From contig CANOHT010000028.1 of NCBI GenBank assembly GCA_947565865.1, positions 1-35,103 on the forward strand: DNA of 35,103 nt. Direction: 5' to 3'. The position numbers and the translations under genes are program-made. The notes under the pieces were generated by a model. It was not told where the DNA came from. It did no database searches and saw only the letters and a program-made list of their open reading frames with translations. Positions 1 to 8,489 of the stretch are shown here, piece after piece; the first letter of the stretch is position 1; each line of letters begins with the position of its first letter. This DNA is from an uncultured Clostridia bacterium. Lineage in GTDB: Bacteria > Bacillota > Clostridia > Christensenellales > Aristaeellaceae.

Positions 1-136
1 GATTCCCTAAAGCAGGAACGCTCGCGCCAGCGAAAAGGGGAGTCTGAGGGCCGATGGCCCTCAGGCGGGGGTATGGGGGCAAGGCCCCCAACCGTTCCCC
101 TCGCGCAGTCAGGGAGCGAAGCGAAACCTGACGGTC
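1..136. repeat. Twin-hairpin intergenic repeat, copy 1
   Basis: First of two tandem copies, beginning GATTCCCTAAAGCAGGAACG. It holds two adjacent stem-loops: CTGAGGGCC/GGCCCTCAG with loop GAT (44-64), and a G5C/GC5 hairpin (75-89). A further partial copy lies at the other end of the window (35031-35103). No open reading frame of quality is present. The form resembles a REP-like palindromic element; no transposase is nearby. Confidence 0.85.
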
Positions 137-286
137 GATTCCCTAAAGCAGGAACGCTCGCGCCAGCGAAAAGGGGAGTCTGAGGGCCGATGGCCCTCAG
201 GCGGGGGTATGGGGGCAAGGCCCCCAATCGTTCCCCCTCGCTTAGCGGTAAAGCGTAGTCAGGGAACGAAGCGAAACTTGACGGCG
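137..286. repeat. Twin-hairpin intergenic repeat, copy 2
   Basis: Direct tandem copy of 1-136. The first 90 or so bases match copy 1; the 3' part differs by substitutions and by an insertion of about 14 bases near 241-254. The next bases, GATTC at 287-291, look like the start of a third unit that breaks off. Both hairpins are kept intact. Confidence 0.85.
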
Positions 287-350
287 GATTCTCAAACATA
301 AAAGGATATGAGCTACCCATTCAGAATCCCACTGCCGAAGGAATGAACAT

Positions 351-390
351 AGCAAGGCCCCGCGGATTAGAAGATCCGCGGGGCCTTGCT
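351..390 (-). terminator. Long perfect hairpin downstream of the cupin gene
   Basis: A perfect 17-bp stem, AGCAAGGCCCCGCGGAT (351-367) with its complement at 374-390 and loop TAGAAG. It sits 11 bases beyond the stop codon of the cupin gene. There is no clear U-run on either strand, so it may be a terminator or an mRNA-stabilising end. Confidence 0.6.
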
Positions 391-401
391 GTATCGCCGC
401 T

Positions 402-761
402 TCAGTCCTCCACGATGATGCCATCGTCCTGGGTATAGCCCTCCAGAGAGTTGGCTTTCACCTGGATGCAGAGGTAGCTGATCCCTTCGCTTTCCGCCGC
501 GAAGAACTGCCGCTTGGCCGCCGGGGCCACCCGGAGCCAGTCACCCGCCGCGAGGGCCACGTTTTCGCCGTCAATGACGGCCTTGCCCTTCCCGGCCAGG
601 ATGCCGTAGATCTCCTCATTCTGCCTGTGCGCGTGGACGAACGGAATACCGGCCCCCGCAGGGAGGCTGTTGATGCTGATCTCCGCGCCCGTCAGGGCAA
701 GCAGGTCGTGCAGTTCGGTTCTGGCGGTGGCTGTGACGGTGGTTTTCTGATAGCTGGACAT
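402..761 (-). CDS. Small single-domain cupin protein
   Basis: 119 residues, a complete single-domain cupin (Cupin_2 type). The first cupin motif is visible around residues 43-55 (HAHRQNEEIYGILAG), with two His and one Glu as probable metal ligands; a later GDWLRVAP stretch fits the second motif start, but a clear second-motif His is not obvious. No signal peptide, so cytoplasmic. The ATG at 761 follows a good ribosome site (GGAGGG). A strong promoter lies at 809-837, and the neighbouring upstream gene encodes a Rrf2 repressor reading the same way. The substrate cannot be deduced; relatives act as small-molecule binding proteins or dioxygenase-like enzymes. Confidence 0.85.
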   Translation of the reverse strand: MSSYQKTTVTATARTELHDLLALTGAEISINSLPAGAGIPFVHAHRQNEEIYGILAGKGKAVIDGENVALAAGDWLRVAPAAKRQFFAAESEGISYLCIQVKANSLEGYTQDDGIIVED

Positions 762-808
762 GGTTGATTCCCTCCAATGTTTGTCGTAACCACAACGGGT
801 ACAACGGT

Positions 809-837
809 GTTATACCATGGTTTTGATGTAATGTCAA
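809..837 (-). promoter_or_regulatory. Sigma-A promoter of the cupin gene with overlapping inverted repeat
   Basis: On the minus strand: -35 TTGACA (832-837), 17-base spacer, -10 TATAAC (809-814). The -10 lies inside an imperfect inverted repeat at 798-816 (plus strand GGTACAAC, 3 bases, GTTATACC; 7 of 8 pairs). ACAACG also recurs at 792, 801 and 843. This looks like a repressor-controlled promoter; the adjacent Rrf2 protein is the natural candidate. Confidence 0.75.
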
Positions 838-887
838 CAATTACAACGAGAAGGATGAAACTTTTTTTCTGCGGGAAAGGAGAGGTG

Positions 888-1316
888 TCAGATCAGCCTT
901 TGGGCGTCCAGAAAAAGCTCCTGCATGGTGACGAAGCGCAGCTGGTTCTCCATGGCCTGCTGGATGGCAGCAAGCCTTCCGTCCAGGACGGCATGGATGT
1001 TCCGGCCCACGGGGCAATGTGGGTTGGGATTTTCGTGGAAGTGGAACAGCGCGCCTGTTTCAACGCACTCCACCGCTTGATAAATATCCAGCAGGGTGAT
1101 GTCAGTAAGGGGCTTGGCTGCCTCCGCCCCGCCGGTTCCTCGGGTGACGCGGACAAGTCCGGCCCTTTTCAGCTGCTGAAGCAGCTTTCTCATCACAACG
1201 GGATTGGCATGCACACTGGAGGCGAGAAAGTCGCTTGTCACTTTATGGGTATCCTTGAACATCTCCATGCACAGGAGCATGTGAACCGCGATGGTGAACC
1301 GGCTGGAAATTTGCAT
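888..1316 (-). CDS. Rrf2-family transcriptional repressor, YwnA-like
   Basis: 142 residues from the ATG at 1316, chosen because GGAGG lies 6 bases upstream and because Rrf2 proteins begin with a motif like MQISSRFTIAVHMLL; the longer frame upstream has no ribosome site. The N-terminal winged helix includes NPVVMRKLLQQLKRAG, and the wing region carries RGTGGAEAAK. The segment HENPNPHCPVGRNI closely resembles B. subtilis YwnA. Only one Cys lies in the usual effector region, so an iron-sulfur cluster of the IscR/NsrR kind is unlikely. It probably represses itself (inverted repeat at 1340-1356) and perhaps the cupin gene downstream. Confidence 0.9.
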   Translation of the reverse strand: MQISSRFTIAVHMLLCMEMFKDTHKVTSDFLASSVHANPVVMRKLLQQLKRAGLVRVTRGTGGAEAAKPLTDITLLDIYQAVECVETGALFHFHENPNPHCPVGRNIHAVLDGRLAAIQQAMENQLRFVTMQELFLDAQRLI

Positions 1317-1339
1317 CGTCTGCCTCCGCTTGCGTTGAG

Positions 1340-1356
1340 GGTTGAGCGCTTCAACC
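1340..1356. promoter_or_regulatory. Inverted repeat at the Rrf2 transcription start (autoregulatory operator candidate)
   Basis: GGTTGA, five bases, TCAACC: a 17-bp dyad directly abutting the -10 box on the downstream side. Its place over the start site is where a repressor would block initiation. Assignment to the Rrf2 protein is inference from position. Confidence 0.55.
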
Positions 1357-1385
1357 ATTATAAAGCAACGCCCGCTGAAAAGCAA
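1357..1385 (-). promoter_or_regulatory. Promoter of the Rrf2 gene
   Basis: Minus strand: -35 TTGCTT (1380-1385), 17-base spacer, -10 TATAAT (1357-1362). Confidence 0.75.
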
Positions 1386-1412
1386 TGCTTCGGCGGGCGG
1401 CAGGTATGCGCT

Positions 1413-1982
1413 TTATGACTGAGCCTTGACCCAGGCGTCGATCAGCGCCAGGGGTCTGTCGTAGCTGACGTAACCGTTAACGATCATGTCCGCCTTCACC
1501 CGAGTGGGCAGAAAATGCTTCTCTTCAGCAAACTTGGCGGCTTCCAGGTAGTAATCGGCCACCTCTTCCATGGAGACGTTCCACATTTTCATGTTCCGCC
1601 TGATGCGCCGGTACATCCGCTCGTCGGAGGGCAGGTCGATGAAGACCTTCAGATCCATCAGCTTCAGCAGCGCGTTGAAGCAGAAGACGCTGAGTCCCTC
1701 GATGATGACAACGCTGGCGTCGCTCACAAGGAGACCGTCAACAGCCTCCAGGAGGCGGTCAATGTCGATGGCGTCTGGGGAATTCCAGTCATCGTAGGTT
1801 TTGCCGGAGACGGGGGAAATCATGGTGGGCAGCGGGCGCTTAAAGAAGCCGTCGGTGCTGATGACCGCGGTTTTCAGCGGGCGAAGGCGTTCCACCAGGG
1901 CGGCGGCGAAGGTGGACTTGCCGCTGCCGGACCCCCCGGCGATGCCGAGGACAAGGGGCTTTGATGCGGAGGCTGACGTCAT
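1413..1982 (-). CDS. Uridine kinase-like P-loop kinase
   Basis: 189 residues. The Walker A motif GIAGGSGSGKST starts at about residue 13, followed by STDGFFKR and YDDWNSPDAID, an arrangement typical of the uridine kinase/phosphoribulokinase family, and a Walker B-like strand VVIIEGLSVF near residue 90. RRIRRNM near residue 125 fits the lid region. Family members phosphorylate uridine/cytidine or related small molecules with ATP or GTP. It is shorter (189 versus about 210) than classical Udk, so the exact substrate is uncertain. Cytoplasmic. The ATG at 1982 has AAAGGCGG upstream and its own promoter at 2043-2071. Confidence 0.85.
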   Translation of the reverse strand: MTSASASKPLVLGIAGGSGSGKSTFAAALVERLRPLKTAVISTDGFFKRPLPTMISPVSGKTYDDWNSPDAIDIDRLLEAVDGLLVSDASVVIIEGLSVFCFNALLKLMDLKVFIDLPSDERMYRRIRRNMKMWNVSMEEVADYYLEAAKFAEEKHFLPTRVKADMIVNGYVSYDRPLALIDAWVKAQS

Positions 1983-2042
1983 GAAGAATACCGCCTTTCT
2001 GGTTTCGGGTGAGAGAAAACGCGCGGGTAACAGGATGGATAG

Positions 2043-2071
2043 AGTATAGCACAGACCAAAAGGTTAAGCAA
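2043..2071 (-). promoter_or_regulatory. Promoter of the uridine kinase-like gene
   Basis: Minus strand: -35 TTGCTT (2066-2071), 17-base spacer, -10 TATACT (2043-2048). It begins immediately after the stop codon of the secreted glycosidase gene. Confidence 0.65.
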
Positions 2072-2089
2072 TCCTTCCGGCCTGCTAAT

Positions 2090-3643
2090 TTATTTTTCCT
2101 GGGGCGTGAGCCGCAGGACCGTCAGGGACATGGGAGGACAGAGAAGCATCAGCGTCTGTCCGTCCATTGAAGCCTCGCTGGCATCCAGCACGGCAAGGCG
2201 TACGCTGTCGCGGTTCCAGCTGTTGTAGGCAAAGCAGTTCTTGCTGTACAGCCGATGGCAATGGTTCAGAGCGAAAGCGGCGGGCAGGGCGATGGCAAAA
2301 TCCTGGGCCTGGGCGGTATCCCGGTTCAGGAGCATCAGGGTCAGTGTGCCGTCAGCGCCGCGATAAGCCGCCGCGTCCGCCAGGGGCACGCTGGTCATGG
2401 CTCGAACCAGGCCCACTCGGGGGCTGTCGAAGGTTCCGGCCTTCACCGACGTTTTCAGCACCTCTTGGCCTGCCAGCGGGGCATACAGGTCGAAAACATA
2501 GCTGACGGTGTTTTTCCAGAATACGCGGCCCCGATTCTTTTCCACCACTGGAAAGTCCGCGGTGCCGACCACATTGGCGGCGGCGTAGTGGTTGATGGCG
2601 GGGAGGTGGTTGGCGGCGGTCACTTTGGGTTCACGCAGCAGCATGTTGAACAGATCAGCCTGGAACAGCGCCCCAGCCACGGTGTTGTAGTGGAAGGAGC
2701 CTGTCATGGGGCCGTGCTCGCTGATGTGGATGGCGATGTGTTCGCCCTCCTCCCCGGCATAGCGGTCGATCTCCCGCTTCACGTCCTCCAGCATCTGGTG
2801 TACCCACTCAGCCGAGGCCATCAGCGCCTTGGCGATGCTGTCATTGTCCGCGCCGACCACATTGTAGGTGGCGTAGCCGATGTGGACGTCCAGATAGTCC
2901 ATCTGGCCGCCCAGGGCCTGGAGGATGGTTCGATCCCAGGCTTTGCGAACACACAGGGGATGAGAGGCGGGCAGGCCGATGGCGCCCAGGCTCAAGCCGT
3001 CAAGCTGCTCCGGGTTCAATTCCGCCTGAAGGATGGCGTACAGCTCCCGGTAGAAGGTGATGTATTCCTCCTCGGTCTTGGCGATGTTCATTCCCGGCAC
3101 CTGGTTATGCCAGAAATGCTCTTCATTGCCCACGTCCCAGGCGGCGACGGGAATGCCGCAGGCCAGGCAGTAGAGAATCCAGTCGGCGGCCTCCCGGGGT
3201 GTGCCGGAGCCAACGTTCAGCACGACCGAGGGCGCGATGCCTGTCTGCTCACAGAACGCAACGAACTCGTCGAAGCCGAAGCCGGGATGATAACGCGCCC
3301 CCTGCTCTCCGGCCTCCGTGGGCCAGTCCATGGAGAAGGGGTCGATCTGCGGGATGCGCTGGTCGCCAATGGTTTCCTGCCAGTGGAAGTAGCTGGCCTC
3401 GATGCCGCCAGGATAGCGCAGGTGGGTGATGCCGCTGCGGGCGAAGGCATCGATTAGGGAGGCGTCCAGCGTATCGGAGGCAGCGTCCCATAGACCGTAC
3501 CCGTCGCCGCGCCAGGACAGGTTGTCACCGAAAAGCAACGGACTGACTGTGTTGATGGTCTCGTCCGTGACGGTAACGCCGACTTCCCCCAGGGCAACGG
3601 CGGGGAGCAGCAGGATCAGGAGCAGAGTCAGCAGCTTCCTCAT
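2090..3643 (-). CDS. Secreted GH51-like alpha-L-arabinofuranosidase family protein
   Basis: 517 residues from ATG 3643. That start is preferred over an upstream in-frame ATG because it opens a clear Sec signal peptide (MRKLLTLLLILLLPAVALG) and is preceded by GGAGG. The rest is a clan-A type (beta/alpha)8 glycosidase: RYPGGIEASYFHW near 75, WDVGNEEHFW near 165 (GNE, probable acid/base Glu) and ISEHGPM near 310 (probable nucleophile Glu), then a C-terminal beta domain. The pattern is closest to GH51 arabinofuranosidases, though GH39/GH79-type enzymes share these motifs. Its start overlaps the stop of the GH51 pseudogene by ATGA, so it is the last gene of the arabinan/arabinoxylan operon. It would act outside the cell, releasing arabinose side chains. 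Confidence 0.75.
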   Translation of the reverse strand: MRKLLTLLLILLLPAVALGEVGVTVTDETINTVSPLLFGDNLSWRGDGYGLWDAASDTLDASLIDAFARSGITHLRYPGGIEASYFHWQETIGDQRIPQIDPFSMDWPTEAGEQGARYHPGFGFDEFVAFCEQTGIAPSVVLNVGSGTPREAADWILYCLACGIPVAAWDVGNEEHFWHNQVPGMNIAKTEEEYITFYRELYAILQAELNPEQLDGLSLGAIGLPASHPLCVRKAWDRTILQALGGQMDYLDVHIGYATYNVVGADNDSIAKALMASAEWVHQMLEDVKREIDRYAGEEGEHIAIHISEHGPMTGSFHYNTVAGALFQADLFNMLLREPKVTAANHLPAINHYAAANVVGTADFPVVEKNRGRVFWKNTVSYVFDLYAPLAGQEVLKTSVKAGTFDSPRVGLVRAMTSVPLADAAAYRGADGTLTLMLLNRDTAQAQDFAIALPAAFALNHCHRLYSKNCFAYNSWNRDSVRLAVLDASEASMDGQTLMLLCPPMSLTVLRLTPQEK

Positions 3644-5062
3644 GGTTTGACAGCCTCCAATGGCAGGATCAGCACAGCCGTGCTGGCTGCGGGCAGATTG
3701 ATGTCCGTCGTTTGGGTGACATTGACGGCGGCAGTGCCGGGTGTTACGGCCTGGGCGCATCAAGGATATTGCGGGTGCGTGGGAAGGCTGAGCACGCGCG
3801 GCGTTCCTATGCCCTTCAGCATGCCCACGATGGCGCCCGGCTGCACGGTTTTTCCGTCAGCTCCGGGTTGGCCGGGGTGGGGGTCGGCATACCATCCCTC
3901 ACGGAAGCGGCAAGGGTCTGCGGGATGCGGCGGAGGTCTGTTCCCTCACAGGACAGCGGATGCTGGCATGCAGCTGTCAGCCGCCCTGATGGCCCTTGCA
4001 CATATCGAAGACATGGCAGGGGATGCTTCAGCAAAACGTCCGCTCCGAGCTATGTATAAAGGTACAAATTATTGCACAGCCGGGCGATATGGGCGCAGCG
4101 GTTGCTGAAGATGTTCAGCGTCAGGGCCGCCGCTGCCGCGCCCCGCGGGCTGCTCTGCTGCTCGAAGAGGTTGCAGACCTGGATGGAGCCGGAGCTCTCC
4201 GCATAATGGCAGTCCCACCCTTCCAGGATGATTTTCAGCTGCCGGTGGAGGGCGGACTCGTCCATGGCGGCGCGGTGATCGTCCAGGATGTGCCGCATGC
4301 AGTTTGCTCGCGTCATGGCAGCGTATCATTCCGCCTGGGTGAAGCCCTACATGGCGGTATAGTAGAGGATGCTGACGCCGCAGGCGGGCGTCCCACGCGG
4401 GGCATGGCCCACTCCTGCATCAGCAGCCGAGGCCATGCGATGTTGCGGCCGTCGGCCCCGCTCATGGGGTACGACCAGGCTCCGGCAGACGGCGGTGAAG
4501 CGGATGAATTCCCGGGCGCGAGCCTCGGGGGTCATCTGTCCGCCGCCTGCCCCGGTTCTCGTTGCCTATGCTCTCAAGAGAGCGCGTTGAAGGGCTCCGC
4601 GTCGCCGTTGACGGCGCGCTCGTCGGCCAAGGGGGGCGTGCCCTGAGGGGGCTGCGGTATTCATCCAATACTGGATGTGAAAGGGCGGCACGGAGGTCAT
4701 GCCGGCGGCGAAGCAGGGTATCGCTTCTGCCGGGCAGCACAGCGTCATCCATTTGTATGTGCTTACGGCGGTGCTTTCGGGCAACAGGTCATGGCAGTAT
4801 ACCGGCTGCCCCGTCGGGGGGCGGCTTTGATGGGGCCGGCGGTTTCGGCAAAGTCGCCGTCGGGCGTCGCAGCATGGGCGGAGCGAGCTTCCTGAAGCTG
4901 TCCGCCAGCGCCTTGCGGAAGCCGCAAACGCTGTTAATGCCGTCGACCTTGCCCGCCCAAAGCCCGTCGCAGAACATACCGCCAATGTGCTCGGCAAGGT
5001 GCTCGTAAAGGTTGATGGATGACGCGCCGGGATCAGCCCAGGTCAATGGTGACGGTATTCAT
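3640..5062 (-). pseudogene. Decayed GH51 alpha-N-arabinofuranosidase gene
   Basis: About 1420 bases, the length of a normal intracellular GH51 gene (about 475 codons), but broken into several frames. Successive recognisable pieces on the minus strand are: MNTVTIDLG (start 5062); then, in another frame, SINLYEHLAEHIGGMFCDGL (near 5020-4960) and KLAPPMLRRP; SIGNENRG with the acid/base Glu (codon 4558-4560); MTPEARAREFIRFTAVCR in a third frame (4535-4480); GVSILYYTAM followed by a stop (near 4350); FEQQSSPRGAAAAALTLNIF (near 4150); HVFDMCKGHQ (near 4010); and VLILPLEAVKP at the end. The start overlaps the GH43 stop (ATGA) and the stop overlaps the next start (ATGA), so it was the middle gene of a coupled operon. 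No intact reading frame remains. Confidence 0.85.
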
Positions 5063-6567
5063 GGCGTTAGCGCCTCCACGCGCAGATTTTGGAACCAGCC
5101 CATGTCACCCTCGGCCATGACGCCGACACGGCCCGAGGCATAAGCGGCGTCCCGCACGGTCAGCAGGGTATTGTCCACGCGCAGGGTGAAGGTATCGCCC
5201 CGCATCTGAACTTCCAGCCGCAGCCAGTCCCCAGGAAGCGCCTGAAGAGCAGTGTGCCCCAGGCGGACAGGCTCGCTCCAGCCGTCATACCGCAGAAGCT
5301 GAAGGCCGAACCGCTGGGAAACCCGCGCGGCATACCCCTGCATCAGGTTTCGGCGCGCCCCGGCGTTGCGCACGCGCAGCAGCAGACCCGAGCCCTCCCC
5401 GCCGATCATCCGCAGCGTCACCGACAGGCGCGCGTCATCCCAGCACAGACCGCGGACAATGGACTTGCAGCCGTATTCGGGCCGTTCGCCAGCATCCAGG
5501 TAGAGGATGTCCTCGACGATGGGAGCGTGCTCATGGGCGCCATAATGGATCATCAGGGAACGCTCCGAACGGATGGCGTTTTCCACCAGCACGCCCTTCT
5601 CGTCCTCCGTTTCACCGGGAGGCAGGGGGAGCGGCGCTCCCAGGGGCAGGGGCGCGCCGAAGCGGGGGGTGTTGTCCTCCTGCCAGACGAAAGGCTGGAC
5701 GCATACCATGCGCCACATGGAGCGGCTTTCCAGGAAGCTGTCGCAGGCATTGGATTTGCAGTGATAGACCAGGTAATGGGTCTTGCCGTCGGGGGCGATG
5801 GTCATGCTGGCGTGGCCGGGGCCGATGACGCCGCTGCCCTTGCGGAAGCAGGGGGCGCCGTGCTTAGCCCAGCTGTCGCGGTTCAGAATATCCGCCTCAT
5901 TTTCGCAGGTGAGCAGGGCCAGGCAATATTCGGCGGTGTGGGCCGCGTGGGCGGAGTAGACGATCATCAGCCGGCCGTTGTGACGGATGGCCTCGGGGCC
6001 CTCGTTGACATATTCCTCCCAGGGCCATTGGGGCTGGCTGAGCAGCTGGGGCTCGCCGCTGATTTCCGTGGGGGAGGCCATGGGCGCGATGTACAGGCTG
6101 TTCTGCCGGTCACGGAAGCAAAGGCTGCGTGTGTAAACGAAGTATAATTGGCCGTCGGCGGCCTCCAGCACGGTGCCGTCGATGGACATCTCCTCCCCCA
6201 GCGACAGCTTGCCTGCGTCCCGGTAGGGGCCCAGGGGCGCGTCGGCTTCCAGCACACCCAGACGTCGGGTGGGCCAGGCGCTGACGCCGCGATCCATGGC
6301 GGCGGTGGTATAATAGATGTAATACCGGCCCCGCAGATAATGCAGCTCAGGGGCCCAGATGGCGCCGGAGTTCCAGCCCTCCGCCGGTGTGCTCCACACC
6401 AGATGGGCCACACCAGGCTCGCTGAGCCGGGGAGACTGAGCCACAAACATGCCACGGGCGTTGGTACCGCCGCTGAATACGCTGTAATACATCCCGTCGG
6501 GGCCGCGCAGCACAAAGGGGTCCTGGCCTGCGCTGATGGGATTGACATACGTCTGCATGACGCTCAT
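5059..6567 (-). CDS. GH43-family glycoside hydrolase (arabinosidase/xylosidase type)
   Basis: 502 residues from ATG 6567, which overlaps the stop of the upstream permease (ATGA). The N-terminal five-bladed propeller shows GH43 acids: Asp in SAGQDPFVLR (near 16), Asp in SIDGTVLEAADGQLYF (pKa modulator, near 130) and Glu in VNEGPEAIR (proton donor, near 190). After about residue 350 a C-terminal concanavalin-like beta-sandwich follows, ending in GWFQNLRVEAL. No signal peptide, so it works in the cytoplasm on oligosaccharides imported by the adjacent ABC transporter. Expected products are arabinose and/or xylose; the exact linkage cannot be read from sequence. Confidence 0.88.
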   Translation of the reverse strand: MSVMQTYVNPISAGQDPFVLRGPDGMYYSVFSGGTNARGMFVAQSPRLSEPGVAHLVWSTPAEGWNSGAIWAPELHYLRGRYYIYYTTAAMDRGVSAWPTRRLGVLEADAPLGPYRDAGKLSLGEEMSIDGTVLEAADGQLYFVYTRSLCFRDRQNSLYIAPMASPTEISGEPQLLSQPQWPWEEYVNEGPEAIRHNGRLMIVYSAHAAHTAEYCLALLTCENEADILNRDSWAKHGAPCFRKGSGVIGPGHASMTIAPDGKTHYLVYHCKSNACDSFLESRSMWRMVCVQPFVWQEDNTPRFGAPLPLGAPLPLPPGETEDEKGVLVENAIRSERSLMIHYGAHEHAPIVEDILYLDAGERPEYGCKSIVRGLCWDDARLSVTLRMIGGEGSGLLLRVRNAGARRNLMQGYAARVSQRFGLQLLRYDGWSEPVRLGHTALQALPGDWLRLEVQMRGDTFTLRVDNTLLTVRDAAYASGRVGVMAEGDMGWFQNLRVEALTP

Positions 6568-7454
6568 CCTTTCACCGCGCCGACCACCAGGCCGGAGCGG
6601 ATGTATTTTTGCAGGAGGGGGAAGGCGCACAGGATCGGCACGGTGCAGATGATGGTGTACGCGCTGGTGATGGAGCGCTGGCTCATTTCCATCATGCGCT
6701 CGGCGTCGTGGAGGGATTTGACGGCGGTCAGCTTGCTGCCCACCACCTGCAGATAGGTGGACAGGGGATAGTTGGCAGGATCCCGCATGAACAGCAGGGC
6801 GTCAAACCAGGCGTTCCAATGACCGATGACGCAGAAGCTCGCCAGCGTGGCCAGACAGGGCGCCGACAGGGGCAGATAAATCTTGACCAGTGTGGCGATC
6901 TGCCCCGCGCCGTCCACCAGCGCGGCCTCGCGGATCTCCTTGGGCAGATTGCGAAAGAAGTTCATCAGCATGATGGTGTTGGCTACCACCACCGCGCCGG
7001 GGACGGTAATGGCCCAAATGGTGTCGGTCATCCTAAGAATGTTGTTGATGAGAATGTAGGTAGGTATGGTACCGCCGCCAAAGAGCATGGTGAAGATGAA
7101 TACGCAGCTGTATACCCGGCGGCTGGGGAAGGCGCGGGCGTCAAAGGACAGGGGGTAGGCTGCCAGGATGGTGGTTGCCATGGTGAACAGCGTGCCGAAG
7201 CACACCCGCTCCACGCTGACCCACAGCGCCCGCAGAATGCGCGTGTCTGTCAGCGCTTCCCTGTAGGATTGGAGAGTGAAGCCGGAGGGCCAAAGCCCTA
7301 CCAGATTGGCGGATACCGCCGCGCCGGAGGAGAGGGATTTGCAGAAGATGTGCCAAAAGGGCAGGAAGCACACAAGCCCCAGCAGACCGAGGAAGATGAT
7401 GTTGAAGACGGTAAAGACCCGATAGCCCCGGGTATCGTTTTTCTTGAACAGCAT
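6564..7454 (-). CDS. Sugar ABC transporter permease, LplC/YtcP-like
   Basis: 296 residues with six predicted membrane helices. The EAA loop that contacts the ATPase is clear near residue 190: EAALVDGAGQIATLVKIYLP. The ending, LVVGAVKG, is typical of the LplC/YtcP (MalG-like) permeases that handle complex oligosaccharides. RBS AAGGGGG lies 10 bases before ATG 7454; the partner permease ends 12 bases upstream. No ATPase gene is present, as is usual for this family, which borrows a shared MsmK-type ATPase from elsewhere in the genome. Confidence 0.92.
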   Translation of the reverse strand: MLFKKNDTRGYRVFTVFNIIFLGLLGLVCFLPFWHIFCKSLSSGAAVSANLVGLWPSGFTLQSYREALTDTRILRALWVSVERVCFGTLFTMATTILAAYPLSFDARAFPSRRVYSCVFIFTMLFGGGTIPTYILINNILRMTDTIWAITVPGAVVVANTIMLMNFFRNLPKEIREAALVDGAGQIATLVKIYLPLSAPCLATLASFCVIGHWNAWFDALLFMRDPANYPLSTYLQVVGSKLTAVKSLHDAERMMEMSQRSITSAYTIICTVPILCAFPLLQKYIRSGLVVGAVKG

Positions 7455-7466
7455 GGCGCAGCCCCC

Positions 7467-8405
7467 TTAAAACACACGGTAATCGGTATACCTGGCGGCC
7501 AGCGCATATGAGATCGTCAGCAGGATTGCGCCGATGACCGACTTGAACAGGCCTGCCGCCGTGGCCTGGCTGAACTGGCCGCTGCCGATGCCCATGCGGT
7601 AAACGTAGGTGTCGATGATGTCCGCCACGTCATAGACAAGGGTATTGTACAGGTTGTAGATTTGGTCAAAGCCGGCGCTGAGGATGCCGCCGATGCTCAA
7701 CAGGAGCAGCATCATCATGATGCTGGCGATGCCCGGCAGGGTGACGTGCAGGGTCTGCTTCCAGCGGCCCGCGCCGTCGATATAGGCGGCTTCGTACAGG
7801 CCGGGGTCAATGCTGGTCAGGGAGGCGGTGATAATGACGCTGCCGTAGCCGAAGCCCTTCCACACATCGGTGATAATCAGCATGGGCAGAAAGTACTGGC
7901 TGTCCCCCAGGAAGAAGATGGGGGAGTTAGTGAGTCCCAGGCTCATAAGCAGGGTGTTGATGGCGCCGTCGGCATAGAGCAGATCACGGATGATGGTAGC
8001 GCAGATGACCCAGGAGACAAAGTGCGGGAACAGCGTCACCGCGTGGATGACTTTTTTATAGGCGCGCAGGCGCAGTTCGTTCAGGCATAGGGCGAAGGTC
8101 AGCGCCATGAGCTGGGAGAAGACAATCTTCAGAACGGCGATGCGGAAGGAGTTCCACACCGCCTGCCAGAAGCCGGGCAGGGCGAACAGCCGCTGAAAGT
8201 GCTGCAGGCCCACCCATTGGGAACCGAAGAAGCCCTTGGTGGGGTTGTAGCGCTGGAAGGCGATGGAGATGCCGACCATGGGCGCGTAGTTGAAAAGCAA
8301 CAGCAGCAAAATGCAGGGCAGCAGCATCAGATGCAAGGGCCAGTTGCGCAGAAGCCGCTTGGGTGACGGGGCTTTGAGGGGGATTTTTGCTTTGGTTTGC
8401 ATCAT
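7467..8405 (-). CDS. Sugar ABC transporter permease, LplB/YteP-like
   Basis: 312 residues, six membrane helices, beginning MMQTKAKIPLK; either of the two adjacent ATG codons (8405 or 8402) could start it, with AGGAGG upstream. The EAA loop YEAAYIDGAGRWKQTLHVTLP is near residue 200. It is the MalF-like half of the importer, paired with the downstream LplC-like permease and the upstream solute-binding protein. Confidence 0.92.
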   Translation of the reverse strand: MMQTKAKIPLKAPSPKRLLRNWPLHLMLLPCILLLLLFNYAPMVGISIAFQRYNPTKGFFGSQWVGLQHFQRLFALPGFWQAVWNSFRIAVLKIVFSQLMALTFALCLNELRLRAYKKVIHAVTLFPHFVSWVICATIIRDLLYADGAINTLLMSLGLTNSPIFFLGDSQYFLPMLIITDVWKGFGYGSVIITASLTSIDPGLYEAAYIDGAGRWKQTLHVTLPGIASIMMMLLLLSIGGILSAGFDQIYNLYNTLVYDVADIIDTYVYRMGIGSGQFSQATAAGLFKSVIGAILLTISYALAARYTDYRVF

Positions 8406-8444
8406 GTGTTCCTGCCTCCTGATCGTTCGCGCGTGGCTGTGATG

Positions 8445-8476
8445 GCATTCGGGGAGCCGTGCGGCTCCCCGAATGC
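8445..8476 (-). promoter_or_regulatory. Perfect 14-bp stem-loop between the binding-protein and permease genes
   Basis: GCATTCGGGGAGCC, 4-base loop, exact complement. It lies in the 84-base gap after the solute-binding protein and has no U-run. Such hairpins commonly stabilise the upstream mRNA segment so that the binding protein is made in excess over the permeases. Confidence 0.7.
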
Positions 8477-8489
8477 TGGATGGATGCGG

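Noticed and set aside
1..286. CRISPR array suggested by tandem repetition
   Set aside because: Units of about 136-150 bases abut directly, with no short repeats separated by unique spacers.
3647..4646. Plus-strand frames of 100-216 residues opposite the GH51 remnant
   Set aside because: They are antisense to a recognisable decayed GH51 gene, and their translations show no family features.
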